Below are positions 27,756 to 37,874 of a stretch of DNA of 64,000 bases, piece after piece. A model generated the notes under the pieces. It saw nothing but the letters and a program-made list of their open reading frames with translations, had not been told where the DNA came from and did not search any database. Position 1 is the first letter of the stretch, and each line of letters opens with the position of its first letter. The position numbers were made by a program, and so were the translations under genes. Source of the DNA: Fereydounia khargensis (taxonomy: Eukaryota; Basidiomycota; Ustilaginomycetes; Urocystidales; Fereydouniaceae); NCBI GenBank assembly GCA_026413255.1, contig JAOCZO010000002.1:186001-250000 (forward strand), written 5' to 3'.

Positions 27756-30700
27756 TTACTTGCGTCGGCTCGAGTTGCGCGTGGCCCTGGTGGTGGTGGC
27801 GGGTGACTTTGATTTGGCCCCGCCTCTGCCTGGACTGTTTGTCTTTCCTCCCCGTTTGCCTCGGCCACGGGCCCTTCCGCTGGCCTTGCCTTTGCCTCGG
27901 CCCCGGCCGCGCTCGCTTTCCGTCTTGCTGGGTGAGCTCGGACCGCTGCTGGGTCCCGGCTGCTCTTCATCCTCCATCGTGACATCGGCGATGCTCGAAT
28001 CTTGTTCAGCCGTCTCCTCTGTCTCGGCAACTTGATCTTTGTCATCTTCGTCAGCGGCCTCGTCCGTGCCGGCCGGCTTGGATGGATGGTCTGAATGCGG
28101 GGCGTCAAGCTCGAGTGCTGCTTCTTCGAGCTCTTCCTCCATTGCCTCGCCGGCCTCGGCACCAATGAGCTCCTCCACAACCTCCTTCTCCTCTTGGAAT
28201 TGGGTTCGAGTCCGCAGCCCGGCCGTCTCTGGCACGATCACTTCGACTGTCTCGCCCTCCTCCTCCTCCTCCTCCACCATGGGTACAAACTTCTCGTCCT
28301 TCTGACCCTTGCTTCTTCGCGGTCGCGCTCGCTTGGCCGCCGGCGCGTCCTCCCCTGGCGAACCCTCTGGCTTCTCCTTTTCCGTCACGGGCGTCACTTC
28401 TGCCAGTTTGTTCCCGGATGTAGTGCGTTGCCTTCGACGGCTGGCTGGCTTGGCTTCGGCATCGGATGCCGAGTCCGACTCGTCTTTGTCAGGCTTGTAT
28501 GCTGGATCGGCTGCCGTGCCTCGGCTTCCCCGACCACGCCGTTTCTTTGGCGATGAGGCACTCTCCTTTTTGGATGACTCAGCCTTCTCCTCAGGCTCGT
28601 CAGCTTCCTCTGCGGGCGCATCTGTCCCCTCGACTTTGGCAGCTGCATCTTTGTCAGTTTCGTCTAGGACCTCTGCAGGCTCCGTTGTTTCTTCAGCCTT
28701 CTCGTCCTCGTCAGCAACTGCAGCAGCGGCTGCATCTTCCCCTTGCGGCGGCTCCACTTCGGGTTCCTCTGTTGGCGGCCGATCAACCACACCGACATTT
28801 TCATCTTTCGCATTCGATTTGGTTGAGGACTGTTCTCTCTGTCGAGGTTTTCGTGGCTTCGGTGGTTGGCGTTGTGGAGAGGCACTGAGAGCTTTCAGTT
28901 TGGTACGTGGCGATCTTCGAGGCGAGACAGATTGAGCTGGATTCGCCGGTTGGGAGGGAGGAGTGGTGGGCACGATGTTGCTTTCTGTCGGATCCTCGGG
29001 AGAAGGAGTGGCGGGTCTTGCGTTGCTGTCCTTGACATCATCTGGGACGGGAGCCTCCTCCGTCGACTCGGTCGTAGCTTGCAAGGCTTCCTGGATTGTT
29101 TTCTTTACCGTATCTTCAGTTGCGCCTTCGTGATCCGCCAGATCGCCGCTTGCGATTCCTTCATCCAGAACAGGCATACCCGAGACCTCTACTTCTTTGA
29201 CATTGGAACCGCTGCTGTCGACCTTGACTCGGATTTCTGGCATCTCGACTGGCTCTTCGGAAGAAGCAGCTGCGAGCACATCTGGCACTTCGGCATCCAT
29301 TGGCTCAGCGGCCGCAGCTATGACTGCCTCAATGCCAGGCACGTTGGAGGTCTCCGCAGGCTGTACCTCCTCTTCGCTGTTGTCCTCCACGTCAGCAAAC
29401 AGATCCTCGGATGTGCCAGTTAGCACGGCGCCTGCCTCATTCAATCGCAGCGCGGCGGTGGAGCCCTGAGTGGCGTCAAAGAAGCCTGGCACCGCTTCGC
29501 CTTCCTTTGAGGACGGCGCCACTTCCTCCTCCTTCGAGTCCTTTTCGCTCTTCTCTGAGCGGACGGACAAGTCTGGAGAATCCAGAGTCCCAACTTGCTC
29601 CCGCAATCGTACCAGCGATTCGACGTCCGGCACGGGGTTTGTCGGACCAACCATGCCTTCTGGGGTGTCCAAAGAGGTGGTCAGCGCCTCGTCAAGATTC
29701 TGTTGAGCCAATTCGAGCTGGAGCGCTGCGGGCATTACAGAGTCGCCTGAAGCGTCAATTTGCTCGATCTGAGTGGACCCAGAAGCAAGAGCCTCATCTT
29801 GAGCTCCTTCTTCATTCTCTCCGCCCGGAATTCGATCAATGCTTGAAGATGACTGCTTATCCTCGCCTGAAACCGGCATTCCTTGCTCTACGTCGTGCTG
29901 AGTGCGAGTCGTCGGGAGATCCAACCCTGAGGATGCAGTTTCCACGCCCGGGATCGACGGACCTGCTTGGAAGAATGAATCGAGCAGATCCGGATCAATG
30001 TTGCCAATATCGTTCGTAGTCGATGGTATTGGTGGAGCCATCGATTGCTGCGTTACAGGTTCAGGCAGTTCGTTGACTGGCTCAACAGCTGATGTTTGCG
30101 CCAGCGGAGGTGTAGTTGACGCTGGCAAGAGCTGGGAAGCCCGTACGAAGGACGGGTACGGCTCAAATTCGTTGCCTTCGGGCGAAAGTCGATCGTCCTC
30201 AGGTGGATCCATGCTGAGATCTTCCTGTTCGAAGCCGCCGTTCACATCCGCGTGGGCTTCTTCGTCCAGGTCGTCTTGATCCAGGTCTTCGTCTTCAATC
30301 TCATCTTCCGATTCGATCCCATCCATGGGATGCGGGAAAGCCGCGCTCTGAGGAGGGGGCACGGGCTGCTCTTCCTCATCCGAGTCGGACAAGACGATGG
30401 GCTCATCGGCGTCACCTCCAGCCCCGTCCGTCCACTGCCTGTGGCCGAGAGCGGCAGCTTCGGGCTCTTCGCTTTCGTCGGAGTCATTGTCCTCTTCGCC
30501 CTCGCTCTCGCTCTCACTGTCGTTATCATCGTCAGAGTCATCGTCGTCCGAGTCTGTATGATGATCGAATCTCTCGTGATCGTCTCCGGATGCCTCGTGC
30601 CTTTGACGATCCACAATCTGAAGCGTGCCGTTGACCAAAGCTATTTGATCAGGTTGGCCTCTCGTCATGTTTGCGCCTTCCTCGTCAGTGTCGCCGTCGC

Positions 30701-31871
30701 TATCATCACTTTCAGCTTCGCTTTCATCCAATTCGTTCTCCTCAATGACGATGCCTTTGGATGATGCGTCCGACGAGTCACCATTCTCGTCGTCGTCCTC
30801 ACTGCCATCACTAGAGTCGGATTCGGATGTATCGCCCTCTCTCGCATCGTCTCGGTCCTCATCTCGAGCATCCACAACTTGTATCAGAGGCTTTCGCGCC
30901 TGGGACGACTCTGCAGCATCGCCGGATGCTGCGTGGTCGCTGCCATTGAAAAGCTGGAAAGCGGAGCCGGGCTGCACTTGAGGAGGTTCAGCCTGCTTGG
31001 CTGCAAGCTCTGCCCGATGGCGGAGAATGGCGTCGATGTCGACTGCTCCGTCGTGGCTTTTGAAAGACTCGAACAGGGAGGATGGCGCGCCGGATGATGA
31101 AGCGGGCATGTGCTCCGCGCTGTCTGCGAAGGATGCCATGTCGATCGATTCGCCATCTTCGCTCTCGATTCCGCCGCCTGCAAATAGCTCTCTGATTGAG
31201 TCTGCTGTCATCTTGGCACGTTCGACCACTGGGTTGCTCTTGTCTTGTTCAGGGGACGCTGCCGGGGGCGGATTAACCGCCGCAGTTGAAACTTGTCGGG
31301 CTTGCCTTTTCTCAAACTCGGACTGAGCCTGTTTGGCCCACTGCTCGGCACTGAGCAGCCTTTGGCCATCTGCGGCTACGGAACGAGCTGAGGCATTGTC
31401 GTCTTCAGTGGTAACACTGATCAAGCTCTGGTCAGCCAGGTGCGAATCGGTGAAGCTGACAGTATCTTCATGCTTGCGACGCTTGATGCGTTGCTGAAGC
31501 TCCTCAAACTCTCGACTGGGCCTTGGTAGACGGAGTCTCTTTTCGCTTGCGCGTGGAGACACGCCATGGGAGGCGGGGACTGGCGAGCGGGATTTGGGAC
31601 TGGATTCGAGAGCAGACTTGATGCGAGAGCTGAGATCGACGACCCATTCTACTTCATCAAAGTTGTCGTACGCTGAACGTCCCAGCAGCACATCTGCTCG
31701 GACAGACTTGCGCAGAGAGCTCTTTGAGGCGCTCTTTCGCAGAGAATTGGGAGGCGCAGAGCTGCCGGAAGTGGCCCGAACAGGTGTTATTGGGAGCTTG
31801 CTAGAGGAGGGCGAGCCGAACGGGATGTAGCGTGGGCGATCGCCCCGGGACTGAGAAGAGCGAGGATCCAT
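27756..31871 (-). CDS. Unrecognised acidic, intrinsically disordered protein with basic Gly-Arg tail
   Basis: A continuous 1,371-residue frame from ATG 31871 to TAA at 27758-27756. I do not recognise a family. The N-terminus is basic and Ser-rich (RPRYIPFGSPSSSKLPITPV, SLRKSASKSSLRKS) and is followed by a plausible short folded part with FDEVEWVVDLSSRIKSAL. Residues about 330-560 are extremely acidic (Asp/Glu/Ser runs), the middle is Ser/Glu/Pro-rich, and the last 180 residues alternate acidic stretches with KKRRGRGSRG and a final GRGRGKGKASGRARGRGKRG-type tail resembling AT-hook or RGG segments. Such composition is common in nuclear, chromatin- or RNA-binding proteins; that is inference. The long open frame and codon use in a 4.1 kb stretch argue that it is real. 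Confidence 0.7.
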   Translation of the reverse strand: MDPRSSQSRGDRPRYIPFGSPSSSKLPITPVRATSGSSAPPNSLRKSASKSSLRKSVRADVLLGRSAYDNFDEVEWVVDLSSRIKSALESSPKSRSPVPASHGVSPRASEKRLRLPRPSREFEELQQRIKRRKHEDTVSFTDSHLADQSLISVTTEDDNASARSVAADGQRLLSAEQWAKQAQSEFEKRQARQVSTAAVNPPPAASPEQDKSNPVVERAKMTADSIRELFAGGGIESEDGESIDMASFADSAEHMPASSSGAPSSLFESFKSHDGAVDIDAILRHRAELAAKQAEPPQVQPGSAFQLFNGSDHAASGDAAESSQARKPLIQVVDARDEDRDDAREGDTSESDSSDGSEDDDENGDSSDASSKGIVIEENELDESEAESDDSDGDTDEEGANMTRGQPDQIALVNGTLQIVDRQRHEASGDDHERFDHHTDSDDDDSDDDNDSESESEGEEDNDSDESEEPEAAALGHRQWTDGAGGDADEPIVLSDSDEEEQPVPPPQSAAFPHPMDGIESEDEIEDEDLDQDDLDEEAHADVNGGFEQEDLSMDPPEDDRLSPEGNEFEPYPSFVRASQLLPASTTPPLAQTSAVEPVNELPEPVTQQSMAPPIPSTTNDIGNIDPDLLDSFFQAGPSIPGVETASSGLDLPTTRTQHDVEQGMPVSGEDKQSSSSIDRIPGGENEEGAQDEALASGSTQIEQIDASGDSVMPAALQLELAQQNLDEALTTSLDTPEGMVGPTNPVPDVESLVRLREQVGTLDSPDLSVRSEKSEKDSKEEEVAPSSKEGEAVPGFFDATQGSTAALRLNEAGAVLTGTSEDLFADVEDNSEEEVQPAETSNVPGIEAVIAAAAEPMDAEVPDVLAAASSEEPVEMPEIRVKVDSSGSNVKEVEVSGMPVLDEGIASGDLADHEGATEDTVKKTIQEALQATTESTEEAPVPDDVKDSNARPATPSPEDPTESNIVPTTPPSQPANPAQSVSPRRSPRTKLKALSASPQRQPPKPRKPRQREQSSTKSNAKDENVGVVDRPPTEEPEVEPPQGEDAAAAAVADEDEKAEETTEPAEVLDETDKDAAAKVEGTDAPAEEADEPEEKAESSKKESASSPKKRRGRGSRGTAADPAYKPDKDESDSASDAEAKPASRRRQRTTSGNKLAEVTPVTEKEKPEGSPGEDAPAAKRARPRRSKGQKDEKFVPMVEEEEEEGETVEVIVPETAGLRTRTQFQEEKEVVEELIGAEAGEAMEEELEEAALELDAPHSDHPSKPAGTDEAADEDDKDQVAETEETAEQDSSIADVTMEDEEQPGPSSGPSSPSKTESERGRGRGKGKASGRARGRGKRGGKTNSPGRGGAKSKSPATTTRATRNSSRRK

Positions 31872-34800
31872 GGATCTGTCGGATTCTCAGAGCTGTGAGG
31901 TGAACGGTTTACGAGGTGAGGCGGATCTTAAGCAAACATGGCAGTAGGTGTCGGAGCGATTGGTCCTGCCGTTCAGAGTTTTGATGGTGGTGATGCTAGA
32001 ATGGATGAAAAGTGTGAGGTGGGATGTTGCTGGGCTGCGTCGGAATGGCGGGAACAAAGGCTGCTCCAAACGAGTGTGCCGAGTGCGGAAGGTCCGAATA
32101 GGATGTGGTCTGCGTGGAAGATGGTTGGCGTTGGCTCATGCGATGTGCTCTCATCGGCCCAGGCAGGCGCGTCGCGAAATCGCGCGGGCTTCCCGATCCG
32201 ATTTCACAAAACCACAAAGGAAGCGGGTCCAGGCCAAGTTCGTTCTGTAATCACAATCTGGATAGAAGGCATTACGTAGCCCAGAATGGCTTTGCTGCAT
32301 GTGGCCACGAGTAGCCAGGCTATTGGATGCTGAGCCCCAAGAGAGGGTGAGATAGACAGGAAGGCGGTTGTTCATGGATCGTTTGATGGTCCGGTACCGG
32401 ACCGGCTCCGCCAAGGCCCAAGTTTGGCGTTTGGCGTTTGTGGAGGAGGAAAGACCCTGCATTGCGTGGTCAAGCCGGCCGAGACCACAATCACCCACCT
32501 TATTCGCAGCCAACAAGAAGAAACTCGAGAGGCTTTGGGGCCTGCTTGCTGGATCGACCGCAAGGCATGTTCAAGATGAACAAGTCGGCCACGGCAGAAG
32601 ATAGCTTATGGAGAGGAGAGCAACCGTGCCTAGCCAGGTACGCCGTTGATCATCTTGGTCAGGCAGTGATGCTAGCGATGCAACAGTGTGATTGTGCTTA
32701 CAGCACTGAATGCTTCCATCCCCATCAACGGGGATAACACCAGCATTGGCCAGGTCATCCTACTCACACAAGATCATCAACGGCTCGGCCGGTCCGGTGT
32801 TGAGCATTAATGAATGATTCATACCAACATGCCTAACTCATGGTATTGCTCACAATATCTATTGGTTTGTGGGTACCTGCTTCTGCCGTTTATTTAGTTC
32901 CTTTGCTCCGAATGGCGCTTTGTGCTTTGCCTTTTGATATGGTCACTAGAGTATCGTTACAAGCTGGCTCCTACTCTGTGTGTGTGTGTGTGCCTGCAGC
33001 GCCGCCCGAATACTGGTACAATACAAATCACGGTTGGTGTGATGCAGTGTTGGGAACGGATACATTCTCGCCTCTCACGCCCCTGACCCTTTGGCGTTTC
33101 TCGGCTGTGTCGTCCACTGACCAGGCACCTGCAGGCAGGCATGGGCGACACGCCTGACTCGGTACACTGCTTTGCCATGTACACTATATCTGTCAGGAAT
33201 ACATGCGTTGCGTCCCCAACCACGCTGAATCACAGTACTGCACCGTAACCCATTCAGCCCTGCGCTGCGAGACGAGAAAGAACTGCATCATGTCGGGTAG
33301 GGGAGGAGAGGGTGATTTAAACTCACTCAGTGTCTCAGGCTGAAGCAAAGCAAGATTTGGGTTCAGCTGCCCTTCATCGGGCCATCCGCAACTCTCATAT
33401 GCAATCGTATTTGGTTGCCATCTTGGCTGCAATCTCGATCCGAGGTGTACACACATTCATGCTGCGACAGTATCCAGTAACTTCGACACGGCGACTGACC
33501 GTGTATGTGTGCGGATCTGGTCTTTGCAAGGGGGGTGAACGGAGACCGAGCCGGCACTCTTACCAACCTGTCCTGCACGCTTTTCCGTGGCAACCGGGGA
33601 ATCGAGAATGCGTGCAGCAGCACGCAGCAAAGTACCGTAGCTGTAGAAGAATCAGGGGCGGGGCAGAAAGAGAGAGAGAGAGGGGGGGGGAGCGTGCGGA
33701 AGAAGACCGTGTCTATTCTTCCTTCTCTACCGAGCCATGCCCGGGATGAGAAAAAGAAAAAAGCAAGGTCAACGTCCCAAAGGCCCGACGCAAAGACCGA
33801 AGAGCCGAAAGGAGACGACGACAACGAACAGCTGCAGCTCAACCAACCTTGTCACGCATGCTGGGAGAGAAGGGGCCAGGGCGCGTTCTGACAGTACAGT
33901 ACAGTAAAGCACTTGCGTTTGATTTTCAAGGCATTTTTTTTTTCCCTCTATGTTGGTCGCTGGCTGGCTGCTGGCTCAACTCGCCCTCTCCCCTTTCCCT
34001 TTTTGACTCGTCTAAATTGGCTGCCAGCCAGCCGGCCATCCAGCCAGCTCAGCCCACTCGCAGTTGCCGAAGCTCCCTTCTTCTCTCTTGCCCTTGCCCG
34101 TGCCCTTGCCCCTGCTATGTGACTGCTGCAACAGGCAACGTGCGGCAGCCAGGCGGCTCATGTCGGTCGGTTTGAGTGCACACTAAAATGCGAGCCGCTC
34201 TTCCTTTTGTCCAAGTCGGTCTGTCGGTCTGTCACCCAGCTAGCTCGCCCTGCCTGCCGGTCTGCCAGCCAGCCTGGCACCTTGCTCGGCTGTCTCGTCT
34301 CGCCCTGTCTTGTCTTAGCTTTGACCTGTCCATCTCGTCTGTCTGTCTGCCTGGTCTGTGTGGCTGGCTGACTGGCTGGCTGGCTGGCCACATCCGTTCG
34401 TTCCCTTACTCTGGGGCTGCCCTGTCTGACTGTCTGGCCCGCTCGGGCCCTCCGCTCTGAAATTACCTGTCGCCCCTCCTTTTCGCCCCGTTTGCAGCCA
34501 GGTGCGTGCGCGTTTCCTCTCCGAATCCCTGTGACTCTCGCGAGAAGACCAAGGCGCAGGGCCAAGCCACAGCCCAAGACACGCAGCGAAAGAGCAAGCG
34601 AGTGAGCCCGCCCGCCTGCCAGCCAGCCAGCCAGCCAGCCAGTCAGTCAGTCAGACAGTCACTCAGCCAGACCAGTCAACCAGCCAACCAGCCTGCCAGC
34701 CCGCCCTTCCCCTCACAGGCCCAATTCGCCCTGCTGTGCTGTGCTTTGCTTTGCGTTGCCTGTCTGACCTGACCTTGCTTGGCCTATCCGTGCTGTGCCG

Positions 34801-36043
34801 TCTGCGCAAGAGCCACGCTTTAGACAATCCATCCGACGCCATTCTTCATTCTGCTCAACACCCGACGCCGCTCCCATCCTTTGCATCCACCGTTCATCAA
34901 CGATCGCCCATTCAGAGTCCGTTTCATCTGCTCCCACCCCTTCTCTCCCGTCACTTTCCCCCCTGTCAACTCTCGTCGCTCGTCGCCCGTCTTTCCCAAT
35001 CCCCCTCCACCTCTCCGCTTCGTACCTCACCAACTCCCTGTCGCCTTCTCATCACCCTCTCAGCTCGACGGATTCCAGCTGCGACTACTAGGTCCGCCAA
35101 GCTCTATCTGAATCATCACAACTCGTGGGCATCGATTCGCCATCTCCAACGAAGGATCCGTCAGTCTCCCAGCCCAACAACAGCGTACCTGAGCGATCCT
35201 CGTCATCCTTGGATAAACAAATTGTCAGCACTTTGGTCGGTCTGCTCAGCGCCACTCAGCCCCTCCTAGCCTTCCATCTTAACTTTCAGTCTGCGACTGG
35301 AGCCTCAACTTTGTAAGTCTTGTTTCTGCGATCCACCTTCACGATTGCTATGTGCATCCCTCGTGCCCCTATCCACCTTCACGATTCTTTCACACGACGA
35401 TGAGCGCCCATGGCCGATTGCGCACAGCTCGCTGGCCAGTCACTGTGTGCACCTTCATCCGCCGCGGTCGATTCTTCACTGCTTCGCATGATGGACGTCG
35501 ACGGCTGCCCGTGCCGAGCCAGATACGAGTTGCTTCTTGCCCTGCTGCGCAACTCAGCGTCACTGGGCCAGCTGCACTGATCCGCGCCGCGCGTGACTCA
35601 TGGGACCCACAGCGTACTGTCATCCGCCTGCCTTTTGGTGCGGTGTGTGGCGATGATGCTCCCGATTGCTGTCCGCATTGATCTGTGCCTAGTTGCCACC
35701 TTTCGCGGCCTGCCCACTTCGCGTCACGAGCATTTGCCATGAGGCTCAGCCCGCGCGACCCTCGAGGGCTGATTATCGCTTCTTTACTCCAACGCTCTCT
35801 GGCCACCAGGAGGACTGACTGATCCCTTTTTTCCTTCCGTTCCATCTCGCCGTGCCAACTACGACCCTTCATTTCATCACATTACCTTCCATCCGTTCTC
35901 GCGACTCGTCATTCACGTGCCGCCACCATCCATTTGGCCTATTTCCGCTTACCGCCGTTTGACGACCCACTTCACGATCTGCATTGACCTGGTTCGACGC
36001 TCTTCAGAAATAACGGACGTCTTAATTTGGACTGAAACAGAAG
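31872..36043. other. 4.2 kb non-coding stretch between divergent genes (acidic protein gene / G-beta)
   Basis: No supported coding exon. Notable contents: a GT dinucleotide run at about 32977-32992, a short G-run at 33682-33690, overlapping TACAGTA copies at 33895-33906, tetranucleotide GGCT/GTCT and CCAG/CAGT tracts at 34335-34390 and 34617-34700, and strong plus-strand C/T bias from about 33930 to 36040. The latter fits a long G-beta leader, possibly with an intron; for example GTAAGTCTTG near 35311 looks like a donor. Confidence 0.55.
34617..34700 (+). repeat. Tetranucleotide CCAG / CAGT repeat tract
   Basis: About six units of CCAG pass into three units of GTCA and then degenerate CCAG/CCAA units. 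A complementary-looking GTCT/GGCT tract lies 230 bases upstream at 34335-34390. A related tract is upstream of eIF3b at 40404-40438. Confidence 0.85.
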
Positions 36044-37187
36044 ATGTCCGCAATCGGTAACGACCTGCAGGAGAGGATTGCGGCTGCTCGCCGTGAGGCG
36101 GATGGACTCAAGGAAAAGATCCGAGCGAAGAAGGATCAGATGGCCGATACCAGCTGTGAGTTTTCGACATGCTGTCCTTAAACTTTTTGACAGTGTGAGA
36201 AGTGGACTTTGAGCTAACACTGTGCCTCATCGCTGATTGCTCCTTGCAGTGCGAGCCATGGCGAATGACATTGAGCCGCTGCCAAGAATCGTAATGAAGC
36301 CTCGAAGGACGCTCAAGGGTCATCTTGCCAAGATCTACGCCATGCACTGGGCGACAGATAAGAGGCACCTCGTCTCTGCCTCCCAAGACGGCAAGCTGAT
36401 CGTTTGGGACGCCTACACAACCAACAAGGTCAACGCTATTCCTCTCCGGTCATCTTGGGTCATGACTTGCGCCTACTCTCCATCGGGCAACTGGGTTGCC
36501 TGTGGTGGTCTCGACAACATCTGCAGCATCTACTCCCTTCGCGGAAAGGACCCAAACAATGTCAAGGTCGGACGAGAGCTATCGGCGCATACCGGCTACC
36601 TCAGCTGCTGTCGCTTCCTCAACGACCACCAGATCCTCACCAGCTCTGGTGACATGAGCTGCATTCTCTGGGACATTGACTCGGGTGTCCGAATCACTGA
36701 GTTCAATGACCACACGGGTGATGTGATGAGCATCTCCCTGAGCCCCAACCCGAATGTCTTCGTTTCGGGAGCTTGCGACGCCATGGCCAAGGTTTGGGAC
36801 ATCCGATCGGGCAAGGCGGTACAGACATTTGCCGGCCACGAGAGCGACATCAACGCTGTCCAGTTCTTCCCCAACGGTGATGCGTTTGCGACAGGCTCGG
36901 ACGACGCCTCGTGCAGGCTGTTCGATCTGCGTGCTGACCGGGAGCTCAACTCGTACACGCACGACAACATCCTTTGCGGTATCACTTCGGTGGCTTTCTC
37001 CGTCTCAGGACGTATCCTGTTTGCTGGCTACGACGACTACACGTGCAACGTTTGGGATACTCTCAAGGGCGAGCGGGTCGGCGTGCTTGCTGCGCACGAA
37101 AACCGAGTATCGTGTCTCGGAGTCAGCACGGACGGCATGGCGCTCTGCACTGGTAGCTGGGATGCGCGGTTGTTGGTCTGGGCGTAA
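36044..37187 (+). CDS. bpp1: Heterotrimeric G-protein beta subunit (WD40)
   Basis: Exon 1 is 36044-36155 ([20 protein letters not shown], a coiled-coil N-terminal helix that binds G-gamma) and exon 2 36250-37187; the 94-base GT..AG intron is spliced in phase 1 inside the Thr-Ser-Leu-Arg stretch. The 349-residue product has the standard length. The hallmark [33 protein letters not shown] begins the seven-blade propeller; other blades end IWD/LWD/VWD ([36 protein letters not shown]) and the protein ends RLLVWA. In smut fungi the G-beta (Bpp1) works in pheromone and cAMP signalling that controls mating and filamentation; the symbol is given by that analogy. It converges on eIF3b. Confidence 0.95.
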
Positions 37188-37874
37188 GTGGGACAGGCCG
37201 TGCCTTGTTTCTCTGGCCTGTAACGCTCTAAGCCTTATTGCCGGCTTTCTATCATTGGCCATGCCTTCGGACACTCTCGGCGTATACCCTCCTTTTTTCT
37301 CCCTTGCCCTCCCGCTTCCAAGACCTCTCCAATGCCTGACCGCTCCAGGCTCGTGGGCCTGCCCATCCCACGCGCGGTTCGTTCTTCAAGACGACCATCT
37401 CGTCAAACGGGCGGGCGACACTCTCACGCTCATTAGCATCACTCTGCACGCACTCACTCACACAGCTCTACGCAAATACGTTCCCCCTTGTTCTCTTCTC
37501 TTCTCCACTTTAACCTGTAGTTTCTCATGTTCATTTTTTCAACCAGGCTCTTATTTTTTCCCATCACGATTCAAAGTGTTGTTTCGTATCGTGTCGTGAC
37601 AGGTAGTCTGGTTCGCCTTGGGGGGATGGAGAAAAGTCTCATGGCGGGCGGACAATACGCTGTGCGATTGAAGGACTAAGAGGGTTAGATACACGTGTAG
37701 AAAGGAATAGAGTGATCTAAGCCTCTTTCCAACTTTTTGGGGGGAATGGGGGGGGGGGGGGGCAAGTGTTGGTTGGCACTATACAGAGAGGGATGGGACA
37801 AAGCTGGGGGAGACACAAGAAGGAGACACGCTAGGGGAGAGAGAGGGGGAGAGAGAGAGAGAGGCGAAGGACTC
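37188..37874. other. Convergent 3' flanks of G-beta and eIF3b
   Basis: These 687 bases hold only 3' UTR-type sequence. A pure run of 15 G lies at 37748-37762, followed by GA-rich repeats to about 37862. Confidence 0.6.
37748..37762 (+). repeat. Homopolymer run of 15 G
   Basis: Uninterrupted G15 in the shared 3' flank of G-beta and eIF3b. Confidence 0.9.

Noticed and set aside
28195-28225. A GGGTTCGAGTCC sequence resembling a tRNA T-arm
   Set aside because: It lies inside the acidic-protein coding region and no matching acceptor, D or anticodon arms are found around it.
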